Source: Cryobacterium gelidum (GTDB taxonomy: Bacteria > Actinomycetota > Actinomycetes > Actinomycetales > Microbacteriaceae). Taken from it: 49,762 nucleotides of DNA. Each line of letters opens with the position of its first letter. Position 1 is the first letter of the stretch. The translations under genes were made by a program, and so were the position numbers. Below are positions 32,247 through 40,805 of the stretch, in pieces. The notes beneath the pieces were generated by a model. It saw only the letters and a list, made by a program, of their open reading frames with translations, had not been told where the DNA came from and searched no databases. The stretch is taken from contig NZ_SOHL01000022.1 in NCBI RefSeq assembly GCF_004403985.1, forward strand, positions 1 to 49,762. The letters are read 5' to 3'.

Positions 32247-33332
32247 ATGACGGGCAATGTCAGCGTGCCCATCGTCATCATCGGCGCCGGCCAGGCCGGG
32301 CTGTCCGTTGCCTTCTACCTGCGCCGGTTTGAGCTCGTTGCGGGCCGGGACTTCATCATTTTCGATCGAGGCCCCGGCACCGGCGGGGCCTGGCAGCACC
32401 GCTGGCAGGCCCTGCAGCTCGGATCGGCGCACCGCGTCAACGATCTTCCCGGCATGAAAGAACTGGGCCTGAGCTTTGACACGGCCGATCACACCCTGCC
32501 GGCACGTGACGTCGTCAGCGACTATTACAGCGACTATGAGCGGCACTTCGAGCTCAATGTCGTGCGCCCCGTGACCGTGACCAGCGTCGTTCCGATTCAG
32601 TCCAACCTGGTCGTGGCCACAAGTTCCCCTGTTTTTGGCGATCAGAAGACCGACGCGAAAATAATCGTGAACGCGACCGGCACCTGGGGCGCGCCGTTCG
32701 TGCCGCACTACCCGGGCGCGGATACCTTCGAGGGAACGCAGGTGCACACGGCGAACTACGTGTCGAGCGAAGCATTCGCCGGCCAGCATGTGGTGGTGGT
32801 GGGCGGCGGCACGTCGGCGATCGGTTTTCTGCTTGAGCTCGAGGGGGTGGCGAGCGAGCTGACCTGGGTGGCGCGTCGTCCGATTGATTTCAGTCACACC
32901 GACGAGCTCGCGGAGGTGACCGCCGTGGCGGCCGTGATGTCGCAGGATCGCGCGGCCCGGGCTGGCAAAGCACTCCCGAGCATTGTCAGCGGAACCGGGG
33001 TGCCGGTCACGCGCCGCATCGCGGCTGGCATCGACCGGGGACTGCTCGTGGCTCGCCCCATGTTCACGAGCATTGAGCCGGCCGGTGTGCGCTGGAGCGA
33101 TGGAACCTTTACCGAGGCGGACGCGATTGTGTGGGCTTCCGGTTTTCGGCCGGAGCTGCGACATCTGGCGCCGCTCAATCTGCGGGAAAAGGCCGGCGGT
33201 GTCGTGGTCGCCTCCGGTGTGTCGTGGACCGACCCGCGCATTTTCTTCGCCGGTTACGGCCCGCAGGCGAGCACGGTCGGCGCCAACCGTGCCGGTCGCA
33301 TCATCGCCCGGCAGATCATGGCCCGGCTCTAG
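32247..33332 (+). CDS. Flavin-dependent monooxygenase-like oxidoreductase (CzcO type)
   Basis: A 361-residue two-dinucleotide-domain flavoprotein. The FAD motif is VIIGAGQAGLSVAFYLRRF near residue 10 and the NADPH motif is VVVVGGGTSAIGFLLELEG near 180. FDRGPGTGGAWQHRW near 38 and the IVWASGFRPELRHL segment near 295 also occur in FMO-like and CzcO-like proteins. The FMO signature FxGxxxHSxxF is replaced here by a short variant (FEGTQVHTANY). The substrate is unknown. It starts 150 bases from the DUF3073 start, divergently, and converges with the KimA-like gene. Confidence 0.82.
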   Translation: MTGNVSVPIVIIGAGQAGLSVAFYLRRFELVAGRDFIIFDRGPGTGGAWQHRWQALQLGSAHRVNDLPGMKELGLSFDTADHTLPARDVVSDYYSDYERHFELNVVRPVTVTSVVPIQSNLVVATSSPVFGDQKTDAKIIVNATGTWGAPFVPHYPGADTFEGTQVHTANYVSSEAFAGQHVVVVGGGTSAIGFLLELEGVASELTWVARRPIDFSHTDELAEVTAVAAVMSQDRAARAGKALPSIVSGTGVPVTRRIAAGIDRGLLVARPMFTSIEPAGVRWSDGTFTEADAIVWASGFRPELRHLAPLNLREKAGGVVVASGVSWTDPRIFFAGYGPQASTVGANRAGRIIARQIMARL

Positions 33333-33368
33333 CCCGACGCCCACCGCGCTGTGGAAGCGGCGACGCTG

Positions 33369-35498
33369 CTACTTGCGCTTGCGGCGACGGGATGCCGACG
33401 GTCGCGACTGCGGCGGAACGGCTCCCACGATCGTGGTCGACTTCGTCGCGGTCTCGGGAGTCACCGTGGGTGGCGCGAGCGGTCGGCGCGACACCGGGCG
33501 TGAACGCACGGGCTCCCCGCGACGGTCCTGACCGGGAATCGGGCGGGAGCGGCGGCCGTAGATGAGCTCCGAGGAGTCGAGCAGCCACGGCACCAGGGCA
33601 ATCGTGACGCCGTGCACGAGCATGAGCTTCTGGCGCAGCCGGCGTGCCTTGTGGTTGTGCAGCAGGCCTTCCCACCAGTGCCCGACGATGTAGATCGGTG
33701 TGTACACGGTGATGACCTCGGAACCGTGATCCTGGCGACGCTCCTTGATGTAGTTGATCAGTGGCCAGCTGATGTCGCGGTAGGGCGAGGCGACGATGCG
33801 CAGTGGCACCTGGATGTTCTGCTTGACCCAGGCACGTTTGAGTTCCTTGGTCTCGGCGGTGTCAATGGAGACATGCACCGCTTCGAGACTGACATGCCGT
33901 GCGGCGATGGCGTAGTCGAGGGCCTTCAGTACGGGCTTCTGCATCTTGCCGACGAGCACGATCGCATGGTCGCCCTGCGACCCGAAGGTCGTGACCGGAT
34001 CGACTTCGATCTCCTTCGCGACGTCGCGGTAGTACCGGTTGACGCCCATCATGAGAAAGAACAGGATCGGCATCATCACGAAGACGAGCCAGGCACCGTG
34101 GGTGAATTTCGTGATGGTCACGACGATAAGCACCACTCCGGTCAGTGCGGCTCCGAAACCGTTGATCGAGAGGCTCAGAATGATCGAACCCCGGTTCGGC
34201 GGGTTCTTCCCCAGCAGTTTCAGCCAGTGCCGCACCATGCCGGTCTGGCCAAGGGTGAACGACACGAACACGCCGATGATGTAGAGCTGGATCAGCACGG
34301 TGAGGTTGGCCTGGTAGACGACCATGATCGCCACTGCGGCCAGGGCCAGGAGAACGACACCGTTGGAGTAGATGAGCCGGTCGCCGCGGGTGCTCAGCGA
34401 CTTGGGTGCGTAGGAGTCCCGGGCGAGGACGGAGCCCAGAAGCGGGAAGCCGTTGAAGGCCGTGTTCGCGGCCAACAGCAGCACGGCCGCTGTGGCCGCC
34501 TGCAGCACGAAGAACATGATGGAGTAGTCGCCGAAGGTTGCGGCGGCGACCTGGGCGATCAGGCTGCGCTGCGGAGCCGTGGCGCACTCGGCCCAGCCGA
34601 TCAAGTCGCAGGCACGTTCTGCGTAATGCACTTGGGAGATGAGTGCGAGGGTCGTCAGCCCGACGAACAGTACGATGGCGATGCCGCCCATGAGGGTGAG
34701 CGTGCGCTGGGCGTTCTTCACCTTGGGGTGTTTGAACGCGGGCACCCCGTTAGCGATCGCCTCGACCCCGGTGAGGGCGCTGCATCCGCTCGCGAAGGAA
34801 CGAAGAAGAAGCAAAATGAACGCGGCCTGAGCCAGGTTCTCACCTTGAACGTCGTACCCGGCGGACTCCGCCACGGGGGCGTCGCCGAGGAGGGCCCGCA
34901 CGAGTCCGACGATGATCATCAGCAGCACGCTGCCAATGAACAGGTAGGTCGGCACGGCGAAGGCCTTGCTCGACTCCCGAACGCCGCGCAGGTTGGCTGC
35001 CGCGAGCAGGATGACGAATACGACGGCGAGTTCGACGCGCAGGGGGGCCAGCGCGGGTATCGCCGAGATGATGTTGTCCACGCCGCTCGCGACCGATACG
35101 ACCACGGTCATCACGTAGTCGACCAGCAGGGCGGATGCGACGACCAGGCCGGCTTTCTCACCCAGGTTCTTGTGGGCGACCTCGTAGTCACCGCCGCCCG
35201 AGGGGTACGCCTTGATCAACTGGCGGTACGACGCGACCACGACGACGAGCAGCACGACGACGACCGCGGCAACCCACGGCGCGAAGCTCAAGAATGCGAG
35301 CCCACCGAGGGTCAGGATCATGAGGAGTTCTTGCGGCGCGTACGCCACACTCGACAGCGGGTCGCTCGCAAAGATGGGCAGGGCGAGGTGTTTGGGTAGC
35401 AGTTGGCCGTCCAAATGCTCGGTGGGGAGTGGATCGCCGATGATCCACCGCTTAGGTGAACGGTTCTCTGGTACGGGGGCATTCGCCTCGGGTGTCAC
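33369..35498 (-). CDS. KimA-like APC-superfamily transporter with cytoplasmic tail
   Basis: A 709-residue protein of the APC superfamily close in layout to KimA (YdaO) K+/H+ symporters. After a 50-residue lead come 12 helices, beginning with LPIFASDPLSSVAYAPQELL near 45 and ending near 520. LTGVEAIANGVPAFKHPK near 245 is typical of the APC amino acid/KimA group. A soluble tail (about 530-665) with DHAIVLVGKMQKPVLKALDY resembles a USP-like domain; a basic Arg/Pro-rich segment ends it. GTG 35498 is chosen because a good promoter ends eight bases before it; a GTG at 35510 would overlap the -10. K+ is inferred, and amino acid transport is the alternative. Confidence 0.75.
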   Translation of the reverse strand: MTPEANAPVPENRSPKRWIIGDPLPTEHLDGQLLPKHLALPIFASDPLSSVAYAPQELLMILTLGGLAFLSFAPWVAAVVVVLLVVVVASYRQLIKAYPSGGGDYEVAHKNLGEKAGLVVASALLVDYVMTVVVSVASGVDNIISAIPALAPLRVELAVVFVILLAAANLRGVRESSKAFAVPTYLFIGSVLLMIIVGLVRALLGDAPVAESAGYDVQGENLAQAAFILLLLRSFASGCSALTGVEAIANGVPAFKHPKVKNAQRTLTLMGGIAIVLFVGLTTLALISQVHYAERACDLIGWAECATAPQRSLIAQVAAATFGDYSIMFFVLQAATAAVLLLAANTAFNGFPLLGSVLARDSYAPKSLSTRGDRLIYSNGVVLLALAAVAIMVVYQANLTVLIQLYIIGVFVSFTLGQTGMVRHWLKLLGKNPPNRGSIILSLSINGFGAALTGVVLIVVTITKFTHGAWLVFVMMPILFFLMMGVNRYYRDVAKEIEVDPVTTFGSQGDHAIVLVGKMQKPVLKALDYAIAARHVSLEAVHVSIDTAETKELKRAWVKQNIQVPLRIVASPYRDISWPLINYIKERRQDHGSEVITVYTPIYIVGHWWEGLLHNHKARRLRQKLMLVHGVTIALVPWLLDSSELIYGRRSRPIPGQDRRGEPVRSRPVSRRPLAPPTVTPETATKSTTIVGAVPPQSRPSASRRRKRK

Positions 35499-35506
35499 GA
35501 GGGTCG

Positions 35507-35534
35507 ACACTACACCTACCCGGTTCCGTGTCAA
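35507..35534 (-). promoter_or_regulatory. Promoter of KimA-like gene
   Basis: TTGACA (35529-35534) and TAGTGT (35507-35512) are separated by 16 bases on the minus strand. The start codon GTG 35498 lies eight bases after the -10, so the transcript should be leaderless or nearly so. Confidence 0.65.
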
Positions 35535-35642
35535 ATCGATTGGTCCACGTAAAACCGGCAAAATTGCGACACTTCGTGCTTTTCGGCCGAAAAAACGGCG
35601 TGTCCCGAACATTGCCGGTCTTACGCACCAGGTTGAGCAGGG

Positions 35643-35990
35643 CTACGGGTGCAGGGTGGCGAGGATGCTCGCGCGCACGTCGGCGAGCTGTCGGCGGAGT
35701 GACGAAACGGCGTCGGGCGGGGTCGCCCCCAGGTCGACGAGCCCGCGGGGTCCCACGAATCGGCTGTACCGTCGTAGCCGCGCGGGTCGACTCTGGTGGA
35801 ATCGCGGGTCTGGCGGGCGGCCGAGGCGAGGTCGGCGTGCAGGGTTTTCGTAGCGGAGTTGACGCCGGTGCGCACCTGGTCGGCGAGTCGCCGCACCGAG
35901 TCGGTCACCTCGTCTTCGATCGCGTCGAGTTCACCGTCGCGGGCGAGCAGCTCGGCGCGGCCGGTATCGGTGTTCTCATAGCTCAGTACA
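35643..35990 (-). pseudogene. Frameshifted helical protein remnant
   Basis: A minus-strand stretch with clear coding bias but no complete frame. The upstream part reads AELLARDGELDAIEDEVTDS and VRRLADQVRTGVNSATKTLH in one frame; from about 35750 the coding frame shifts and ends RRQLADVRASILATLHP at the stop 35643. The joined product would be a heptad-like, Ala/Leu/Arg-rich coiled-coil protein of about 110 residues. It overlaps the end of the CPBP gene and lacks a credible start. I do not recognise the family. A sequencing error could also cause the shift. Confidence 0.4.
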
Positions 35991-36777
35991 GAAAGATGGC
36001 AAGCCAGTCGCGTGTGTGGGCGTGCACGAGTACGAGAAACACTACGAGGTCGAAGAGCAGGTGCACGCAGACCACGTAGGTCAGCGACCGCGTGCGGGCA
36101 AAGGTGTAGCCCTGCAGCAGTGCGAACGGCACGGTCAGTAGCGGCCCCCACGACTGGTACCCGAGCTCCCACAGAAACGACGAGAAGATCACGGCCTGCA
36201 AAATGTTGGCCTGCCAGTCGGCAAAATGCCGGCGCAGGAGGGCGAAGGCGATGCAGATGAAGAATAATTCGTCCCAGATTCCCACGAAGCCCACGCCAAC
36301 GAAGAGGCGGGCGATTTCATCGGGTGCGGTGACCGCTGGCCAGTTCTGATAAGCGCCGGAGCCGATGAAATAGCTCGGCAGGATGAGGTAGCCGAGCAGC
36401 ACGACCATGGGCAGGTAGGCGCGCTCGAGCCGGGTCCAGCGTTGCCCCGTGCGAATCGGAAATAGGATTGCGTGATCCTTGAAGTAATAGCGCGACAGCA
36501 GGTAGGGCACCAGCACCGACAGGCTCAATACCGTTCCCATGAGCGCAATGTTCGGATAGCTGATGTTCGCCTCGACCGAGATGGAGCTGATGATCAGCAG
36601 ACCCACTGATAGCAGCAGCAGATCGCGAAACAGCGCCCGATTGACCATGAATGCGCCCATGAGAGCTGCGGCCAGCAGGAGATAGCCGGGCAGTGGCATC
36701 CGCAGCGCAAACAGCAGCACAGCGGAGGCGCTCACCAACGCCGCCGGAATCAGTCCCCATCGGGAAGTGGAACCCAT
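35983..36777 (-). CDS. CPBP/Abi-type membrane protein with degenerate motifs
   Basis: A 264-residue membrane protein with about eight helices. Its C-terminal half follows the CPBP (Rce1/Abi-like) glutamic protease fold. The first motif, usually EExxxR, reads DELFFICIAFALLRR, so the first Glu is Asp and the Arg is lost; the second, usually FxxxH, reads FSSFLW; the last keeps HLLFDL (HxxxD). With two of the catalytic positions changed it may not be a protease. Function unknown. ATG 36777 has TAAGGT five bases upstream. Divergent from the M20 peptidase across 98 bases. Confidence 0.65.
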   Translation of the reverse strand: MGSTSRWGLIPAALVSASAVLLFALRMPLPGYLLLAAALMGAFMVNRALFRDLLLLSVGLLIISSISVEANISYPNIALMGTVLSLSVLVPYLLSRYYFKDHAILFPIRTGQRWTRLERAYLPMVVLLGYLILPSYFIGSGAYQNWPAVTAPDEIARLFVGVGFVGIWDELFFICIAFALLRRHFADWQANILQAVIFSSFLWELGYQSWGPLLTVPFALLQGYTFARTRSLTYVVCVHLLFDLVVFLVLVHAHTRDWLAIFLY

Positions 36778-36782
36778 GCTGC

Positions 36783-36788
36783 ACCTTA
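36783..36788 (-). promoter_or_regulatory. -10 hexamer of leaderless CPBP-like transcript
   Basis: TAAGGT (TAnnnT) lies five bases before ATG 36777, with no ribosome site between. Confidence 0.4.
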
Positions 36789-36863
36789 TCCAAAGCGGCT
36801 CCCGTTGCGGACAACTGACAAAGACATCCGCGGCAGCGATTCACCCGCTTTCGAGGCAGGGCC

Positions 36864-36869
36864 TAGATT
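36864..36869 (+). promoter_or_regulatory. -10 hexamer of leaderless M20 peptidase transcript
   Basis: TAGATT lies six bases before ATG 36876 with CGAGGG between. The GAGGG is too close to the ATG for a ribosome site. Confidence 0.55.
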
Positions 36870-36875
36870 CGAGGG

Positions 36876-38042
36876 ATGACCCGTCTACTCTCTGAGACCG
36901 ACCCCGTCGCGATTTTGCAGCAGCTCGTGCGCATCGATTCGGTCAACCCCGACCTCGTGCCCGATGCAGCGGGTGAGGCCCCGATCGCCGCGTGGTGCCG
37001 TGACTGGCTGCTCGAGCAGGGTTTCGACGTCACAGTGCTCGAGCAGACTGCCGGGCGGCCCTCGGTGGTCGGCCTGAAGCGCGGCACCGGCATCGGCCGC
37101 TCGCTTATGCTCAACGGTCACCTCGACACGGTCGGCGTGGCGACCTACGCGGGCGATCCGTTCAGCGGCGATTTCCGTGACGGCCGGGTGTACGGGCGCG
37201 GGGCCATCGATACCAAGAGTGGGCTCGCGGCTATTCTCGTGGCGGCAGCGCGGGCATCCGCGCAGGGGCTGGCCGGGGATGTGATCGTCACGCTGGTCGC
37301 CGACGAAGAATTCGGGAGCATCGGCACCGAGGAGGTGCTGCGGAGCTTTCGGGCCGATGCCGCCCTCGTGATCGAGCCGAGCAGCCTCGAACTCACCATC
37401 GCCCACCGAGGATTCGCCTGGTTCGAACTCGAGCTGACCGGGCTCGCCGCGCACGGCTCGCAGCCCGAACTCGGCGTCGACGCCATCTGGCATGCCGGCC
37501 TCGTCTTACGCGCCCTCGACGGCCTGCGGCAACAGCTGAACGCGGCCCCGGCGCATGCCACGCTGGGCCACGGCGCCGTACGGGTGTCGCAGATTGCCGG
37601 CGGCGACGACGCGGCCACGGTCGCGGCCCGCTGCGTACTCACCCTCGAACGACGGATGCTGCCCGGTCAGTCGCCCGAGAGCGTCGAGGCCGAACTGCGC
37701 GCCCTGTTCACCGAGCTGGAGCGCACCGAGCCCCAGTTTCAGTTCACACTGACCCGGCTGGTCGCGCGGGCGGCCTTTGCGGCCGAGCCGCACTGGCCGA
37801 TCGTGCGTGCGCTGTCCGGCCATGCCGAACGGGTGCTCGGCCGCCCGGCGGCCACCCGCGGCGAACCGTTCTGGACCGACGCCGGTCTGATTCTCGAAGC
37901 CGGCATCCCTTGCGTCGTGTTCGGCGCCGATGGTGATGGCCTGCACGCCGATACCGAGTGGGCAGACGCCCAGTCGGTGCGGGCCCTTGCCGACATCCTC
38001 GAGGGCACCATCACCGAGTTCTGCGGCCCTACAGTCGGCTGA
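36876..38042 (+). CDS. M20-family metallopeptidase (ArgE/DapE type)
   Basis: A 388-residue co-catalytic zinc hydrolase. The first metal segment is LNGHLDTVG near residue 80, the bridging Asp is in YGRGAIDTKSGLAAIL near 112, and the catalytic Glu/metal Glu pair is VADEEFGSIG near 145. The Glu-Pro-Ser ligand region is ALVIEPSSLE. The dimerisation domain is from about 180 to 290 (GFAWFELELTGLAAHGSQPE), and the last His is in DGLHADTEWA. The family includes acetylornithine and succinyl-diaminopimelate deacylases; the substrate cannot be read. It overlaps the convergent PNPOx-like gene by 14 bases. Confidence 0.88.
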   Translation: MTRLLSETDPVAILQQLVRIDSVNPDLVPDAAGEAPIAAWCRDWLLEQGFDVTVLEQTAGRPSVVGLKRGTGIGRSLMLNGHLDTVGVATYAGDPFSGDFRDGRVYGRGAIDTKSGLAAILVAAARASAQGLAGDVIVTLVADEEFGSIGTEEVLRSFRADAALVIEPSSLELTIAHRGFAWFELELTGLAAHGSQPELGVDAIWHAGLVLRALDGLRQQLNAAPAHATLGHGAVRVSQIAGGDDAATVAARCVLTLERRMLPGQSPESVEAELRALFTELERTEPQFQFTLTRLVARAAFAAEPHWPIVRALSGHAERVLGRPAATRGEPFWTDAGLILEAGIPCVVFGADGDGLHADTEWADAQSVRALADILEGTITEFCGPTVG

Positions 38043-38487
38043 TCCGTTCCCAGCCCCGCCCCGGGTGCCACGACTCGATCACCAGATGGGTGTTGTCGGG
38101 GTCGATGTAGGTGAGCACGACCTCGTGCAGCCGCAGGTCGAAGCTCGACGTGCCCGGCGAATCGGCTGACGTCGGCTCGGTGACGACCAGCGTCCCGGCC
38201 AGTTTTGCGTCACCGGCCCAGTCCGACGGCTGTCCGGCCGGCGGTTCCAGGGTCGGCGAGTGGATGGCGACACGTGGGTCTCGCAGCACATCATGCAGCT
38301 TGAGGGAATCGGGCATCATCCCCAGAGTGATGCGCTCGGGCTCGAAAACGAGTTCGGTGCCGCTGATCCGCGGGGAGCCGTCCCGCCGCAGGGAGGCCAT
38401 CGTCTTGTTGGTGCCGGCGTCGAATCGTGCCCGCACCCGTGCCGCGAATTGCGGCGCATCCTGTTCCACTTCTCGCCACGTTGCCAT
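38029..38487 (-). CDS. Pyridoxamine-phosphate-oxidase-like (split barrel) protein
   Basis: A 152-residue flavin-binding split-barrel protein. Features are TMASLRRDGSPRISGTELVF near residue 30, ITLGMMPDSLKLHDVLRDPR near 53, VAIHSPTLEPP and a C-terminal IESWHPGRGWERI. It resembles actinobacterial F420/FMN-binding PNPOx-family proteins, many of unknown role; there is no sign of true PdxH. TACCGT lies seven bases before the ATG, a leaderless arrangement. Its 3' end overlaps the M20 peptidase gene convergently. Confidence 0.8.
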   Translation of the reverse strand: MATWREVEQDAPQFAARVRARFDAGTNKTMASLRRDGSPRISGTELVFEPERITLGMMPDSLKLHDVLRDPRVAIHSPTLEPPAGQPSDWAGDAKLAGTLVVTEPTSADSPGTSSFDLRLHEVVLTYIDPDNTHLVIESWHPGRGWERISRL

Positions 38488-38494
38488 GTGGTAA

Positions 38495-38500
38495 ACGGTA
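38495..38500 (-). promoter_or_regulatory. -10 hexamer of leaderless PNPOx-like transcript
   Basis: TACCGT (TAnnnT) is seven bases before ATG 38487; no ribosome site is visible. Confidence 0.4.
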
Positions 38501-38607
38501 CTCCGGTGCGCCGATGCTCAGGCGTGACCCTGAGAGGGCGCAGTGTGTGCGCGACGCGATGTTGTTCCACGCCGACCACAACCGTGAGCCCACGCTTGAG
38601 CGGACCC

Positions 38608-39231
38608 TCAGACGGTCGTGGCGGGGGCGGGATCGGCCGCCCGGACCGCGCGTCCGGGGCGTTTGATCGCGAAGAACGGGATGGTGCGTTGGCAGAGCGG
38701 CCCGATCAGCACGGCGAACAGCACTGTGCCGATTCCCACGTTGCCGCCGAGGGCCCAGCCGATGCCGAGCACGGTGACTTCGATGCCCGTGCGCACGATC
38801 CAGATCTTCCAGCCGGTGCGCTTGTGCAGGCCGGTCATCAGGCCGTCGCGGGGACCGGGCCCGAAGTGCGACCCGATGTAGAGGCCGGTGGCGACCGCAA
38901 TCAGCAGCAGCCCTGCGGCGAAGAGCAGAATGCGCGCCCACAGGTCGAGATCAGCGGGAATGAGCCACAGGCCAACATCGGCTGACGGGCCCACGAGCAA
39001 CGCGTTCAGCACCGTGCCAGCACCGGGCTTCTGACGGATGGGGATCCACAGCAGCAGCACGACTCCGCTCAGCAGAATCGTGATCAGCCCGAAGCCCAGG
39101 TGCGTGTGGTTGTCGATGCCCTGGGTCAGCACGTCCCAGGGGGCTACGCCAATGCCGCCGCGAACAATCAGGGCAATGCCGATGCCGTAGAGGAAGAGGC
39201 CAATAAGCAGTTGCGTGATTCGACGGGTCAT
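38608..39231 (-). CDS. yczE: YczE-family membrane protein
   Basis: A 207-residue protein with five hydrophobic segments, beginning QLLIGLFLYGIGIALIVRGG and GVAPWDVLTQGIDNHTHLGF, the conserved start of the YczE/YyaS/YitT-like group. IGSHFGPGPRDGLMTGLHKR near 130 is another conserved loop. The gene is divergent from a MocR regulator, the known YczR-yczE arrangement. Function of YczE is not established. A 63-base region separates the starts. Confidence 0.85.
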   Translation of the reverse strand: MTRRITQLLIGLFLYGIGIALIVRGGIGVAPWDVLTQGIDNHTHLGFGLITILLSGVVLLLWIPIRQKPGAGTVLNALLVGPSADVGLWLIPADLDLWARILLFAAGLLLIAVATGLYIGSHFGPGPRDGLMTGLHKRTGWKIWIVRTGIEVTVLGIGWALGGNVGIGTVLFAVLIGPLCQRTIPFFAIKRPGRAVRAADPAPATTV

Positions 39232-39294
39232 AGTTGCCCATCCAATTGCATAACTGGCCTGTTATCAAGTAGCCAATCTGACTAGGGTGGCCTC
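39232..39294. promoter_or_regulatory. yczE/yczR divergent control region
   Basis: The 63 bases contain CCAATTGCATAACTGGCC and TAGCCAATCTGAC, giving two CCAAT-type direct half-sites (around 39242 and 39272) and a near-inverted AACTGGCC/GTTAT stretch. MocR regulators of this pair bind repeats of this kind. The MocR -10 hexamer overlaps the right end. Confidence 0.4.
39283..39288 (+). promoter_or_regulatory. -10 hexamer of leaderless MocR transcript
   Basis: TAGGGT lies six bases before ATG 39295 (GGCCTC between). Confidence 0.55.
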
Positions 39295-40755
39295 ATGAGC
39301 GACAACCATGTCAGTGCACGAGCACTGGACGCACTGTTGGGACAGTGGCGCGGGGGAGCGAGCGCCTATCTTGCCTTGAGCGATCGCATCCGTTTGCTGA
39401 CCCTCGACGGACGGATCCCCACCGACAGCCGCCTGCCGGCCGAGCGCGATTTGAGCCTGCGCCTCGGCGTGAGCCGCACCACCGTCACAGCGGCCTATCG
39501 CCAGCTGCGCGACGCGGGCTACCTGCGCAGCGTGCGCGGGTCGGGCAGCGTCGTTCGGTTGCCGGGGGCGACGGTGGCGGCCTCCGCGGGCGTGGCCGAC
39601 GACATCCTGGATTTCAGCAAGGCTACGATGCCGGCACTGCCCGGGCTGGCGGATGCCGCGGCGCACGGCGTCGCCGAGCTGCCGCGGCACCTCGGCGGCG
39701 CCGGTTTCGACCCGGTGGGTATTCCCGAACTGCGGGCGGCCATCGCCGACCGCTATACCGCTCGCGGGCTGCCGACCGCGCCCGAGCAGATCATGGTGAC
39801 GCTCGGCGCCCAGCACGCCATCGCCCTGCTGGCCCGCGTGCTCATCGGACGCGGGGACCGCGTCCTGATCGAGACACCTACCTACCCGCACGCAGCCGAG
39901 GCGCTGCGCGCGGCCGGTGGCCGCCTGGTTGCCGTGAACGTGTCGGCGGGTGGGCCGGACGAAGACCCGGCTGCCCGCGGCTGGGACGAGACCACCCTGC
40001 TGCAAACGCTGCAGCGTAGCAGCCCCGTGGTCGGCTACCTCATGCCCGATTTTCACAATCCCACCGGTCAGAGCATGCCGGCCGAGCAGCGTGCGCGGGT
40101 GGCCGCCGCCGCCGCGGACTCGTGCACGACACTCGTCATCGACGAGACCATCGCCGAGCTCGCCATCGACCGGGAAGGCGAGTTTCCGCCGTTCGCGGCC
40201 TGCGCCGACGCCCGGTCCGCTCCGCGTGTCGTCAGTGTCGGTTCGGTGGGCAAGACCGTGTGGGGCGGCATCCGCATCGGCTGGATCCGAACCGAACCGG
40301 CGCTCATTCACAAACTCGTGGCCGCCCGCTGTGCCAACGACCTTGGCACGCCCATTCTCGAACAACTCATCGTGACGCGGCTGCTCGCCGAGATGCCCAG
40401 CGTCCTGGACGGGCGCCGCGAGCTATTGCGCGTTGGACGCGACCATTTGGAGCGCCGACTCGCCGACACTTTCCCGGATTGGCAGGTGCCGCATGTCGAC
40501 GGTGGAATCACCACCTGGGTCAACCTCGGCGCTCCGGTGAGCTCGCAGCTCGCGCTCGCCGCGCGCAGCTACGGCCTGCTCGTGCCGGCCGGTCCACGCT
40601 TCGGCATCGACGGCGCTTTCGAGCGGTTCCTGCGACTGCCGTTTTCGCACTCCGTCGACGACACCAACCGAGCCGTCGACGCTCTGGACGCCGCCTGGGG
40701 GTCGCTGCTGCGGCATCCGTTTGTCGATACCGGCTACCTGGCCGAAGTGGTCTGA
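39295..40755 (+). CDS. yczR: MocR-type PLP-dependent regulator (YczR)
   Basis: A 486-residue protein with a GntR winged HTH (about 25-90; LPAERDLSLRLGVSRTTVTA) joined to a class I aminotransferase-like domain (about 105-480). The PLP-binding Lys is Lys320 in SVGSVGKTVWGGIRIGWIR; PDFHNPTGQSM near 251 and TLVIDETIAELAID near 279 line the cofactor site. It is divergent from yczE, so it most likely represses or activates that gene and itself, as described for YczR in actinobacteria and others. The ATG follows a -10 hexamer by six bases. Confidence 0.92.
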   Translation: MSDNHVSARALDALLGQWRGGASAYLALSDRIRLLTLDGRIPTDSRLPAERDLSLRLGVSRTTVTAAYRQLRDAGYLRSVRGSGSVVRLPGATVAASAGVADDILDFSKATMPALPGLADAAAHGVAELPRHLGGAGFDPVGIPELRAAIADRYTARGLPTAPEQIMVTLGAQHAIALLARVLIGRGDRVLIETPTYPHAAEALRAAGGRLVAVNVSAGGPDEDPAARGWDETTLLQTLQRSSPVVGYLMPDFHNPTGQSMPAEQRARVAAAAADSCTTLVIDETIAELAIDREGEFPPFAACADARSAPRVVSVGSVGKTVWGGIRIGWIRTEPALIHKLVAARCANDLGTPILEQLIVTRLLAEMPSVLDGRRELLRVGRDHLERRLADTFPDWQVPHVDGGITTWVNLGAPVSSQLALAARSYGLLVPAGPRFGIDGAFERFLRLPFSHSVDDTNRAVDALDAAWGSLLRHPFVDTGYLAEVV

Positions 40756-40759
40756 CCCA

Positions 40760-40776
40760 CCCGGCCCCTAGCCGGG
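40760..40776 (+). terminator. Hairpin after yczR
   Basis: CCCGGC-CCCTA-GCCGGG is a perfect six-base GC-only stem just after the stop at 40755. It probably ends the yczR transcript before the RND promoter. Confidence 0.5.
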
Positions 40777-40793
40777 CGGTCTGCGTGCACTGG

Positions 40794-40799
40794 CATAAT
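40794..40799 (+). promoter_or_regulatory. -10 hexamer of leaderless RND transcript
   Basis: CATAAT lies six bases before GTG 40806. No Shine-Dalgarno sequence is present. Confidence 0.55.
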
Positions 40800-40805
40800 G
40801 AACTG

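Noticed and set aside
33612..35399. 595-residue plus-strand frame opposite the KimA-like gene
   Set aside because: Product is Asp/His/Gly-rich with no motif; antisense shadow.
35499..35642. Possible c-di-AMP riboswitch before the KimA-like gene
   Set aside because: The promoter ends only eight bases before the start codon, leaving no leader for an aptamer.
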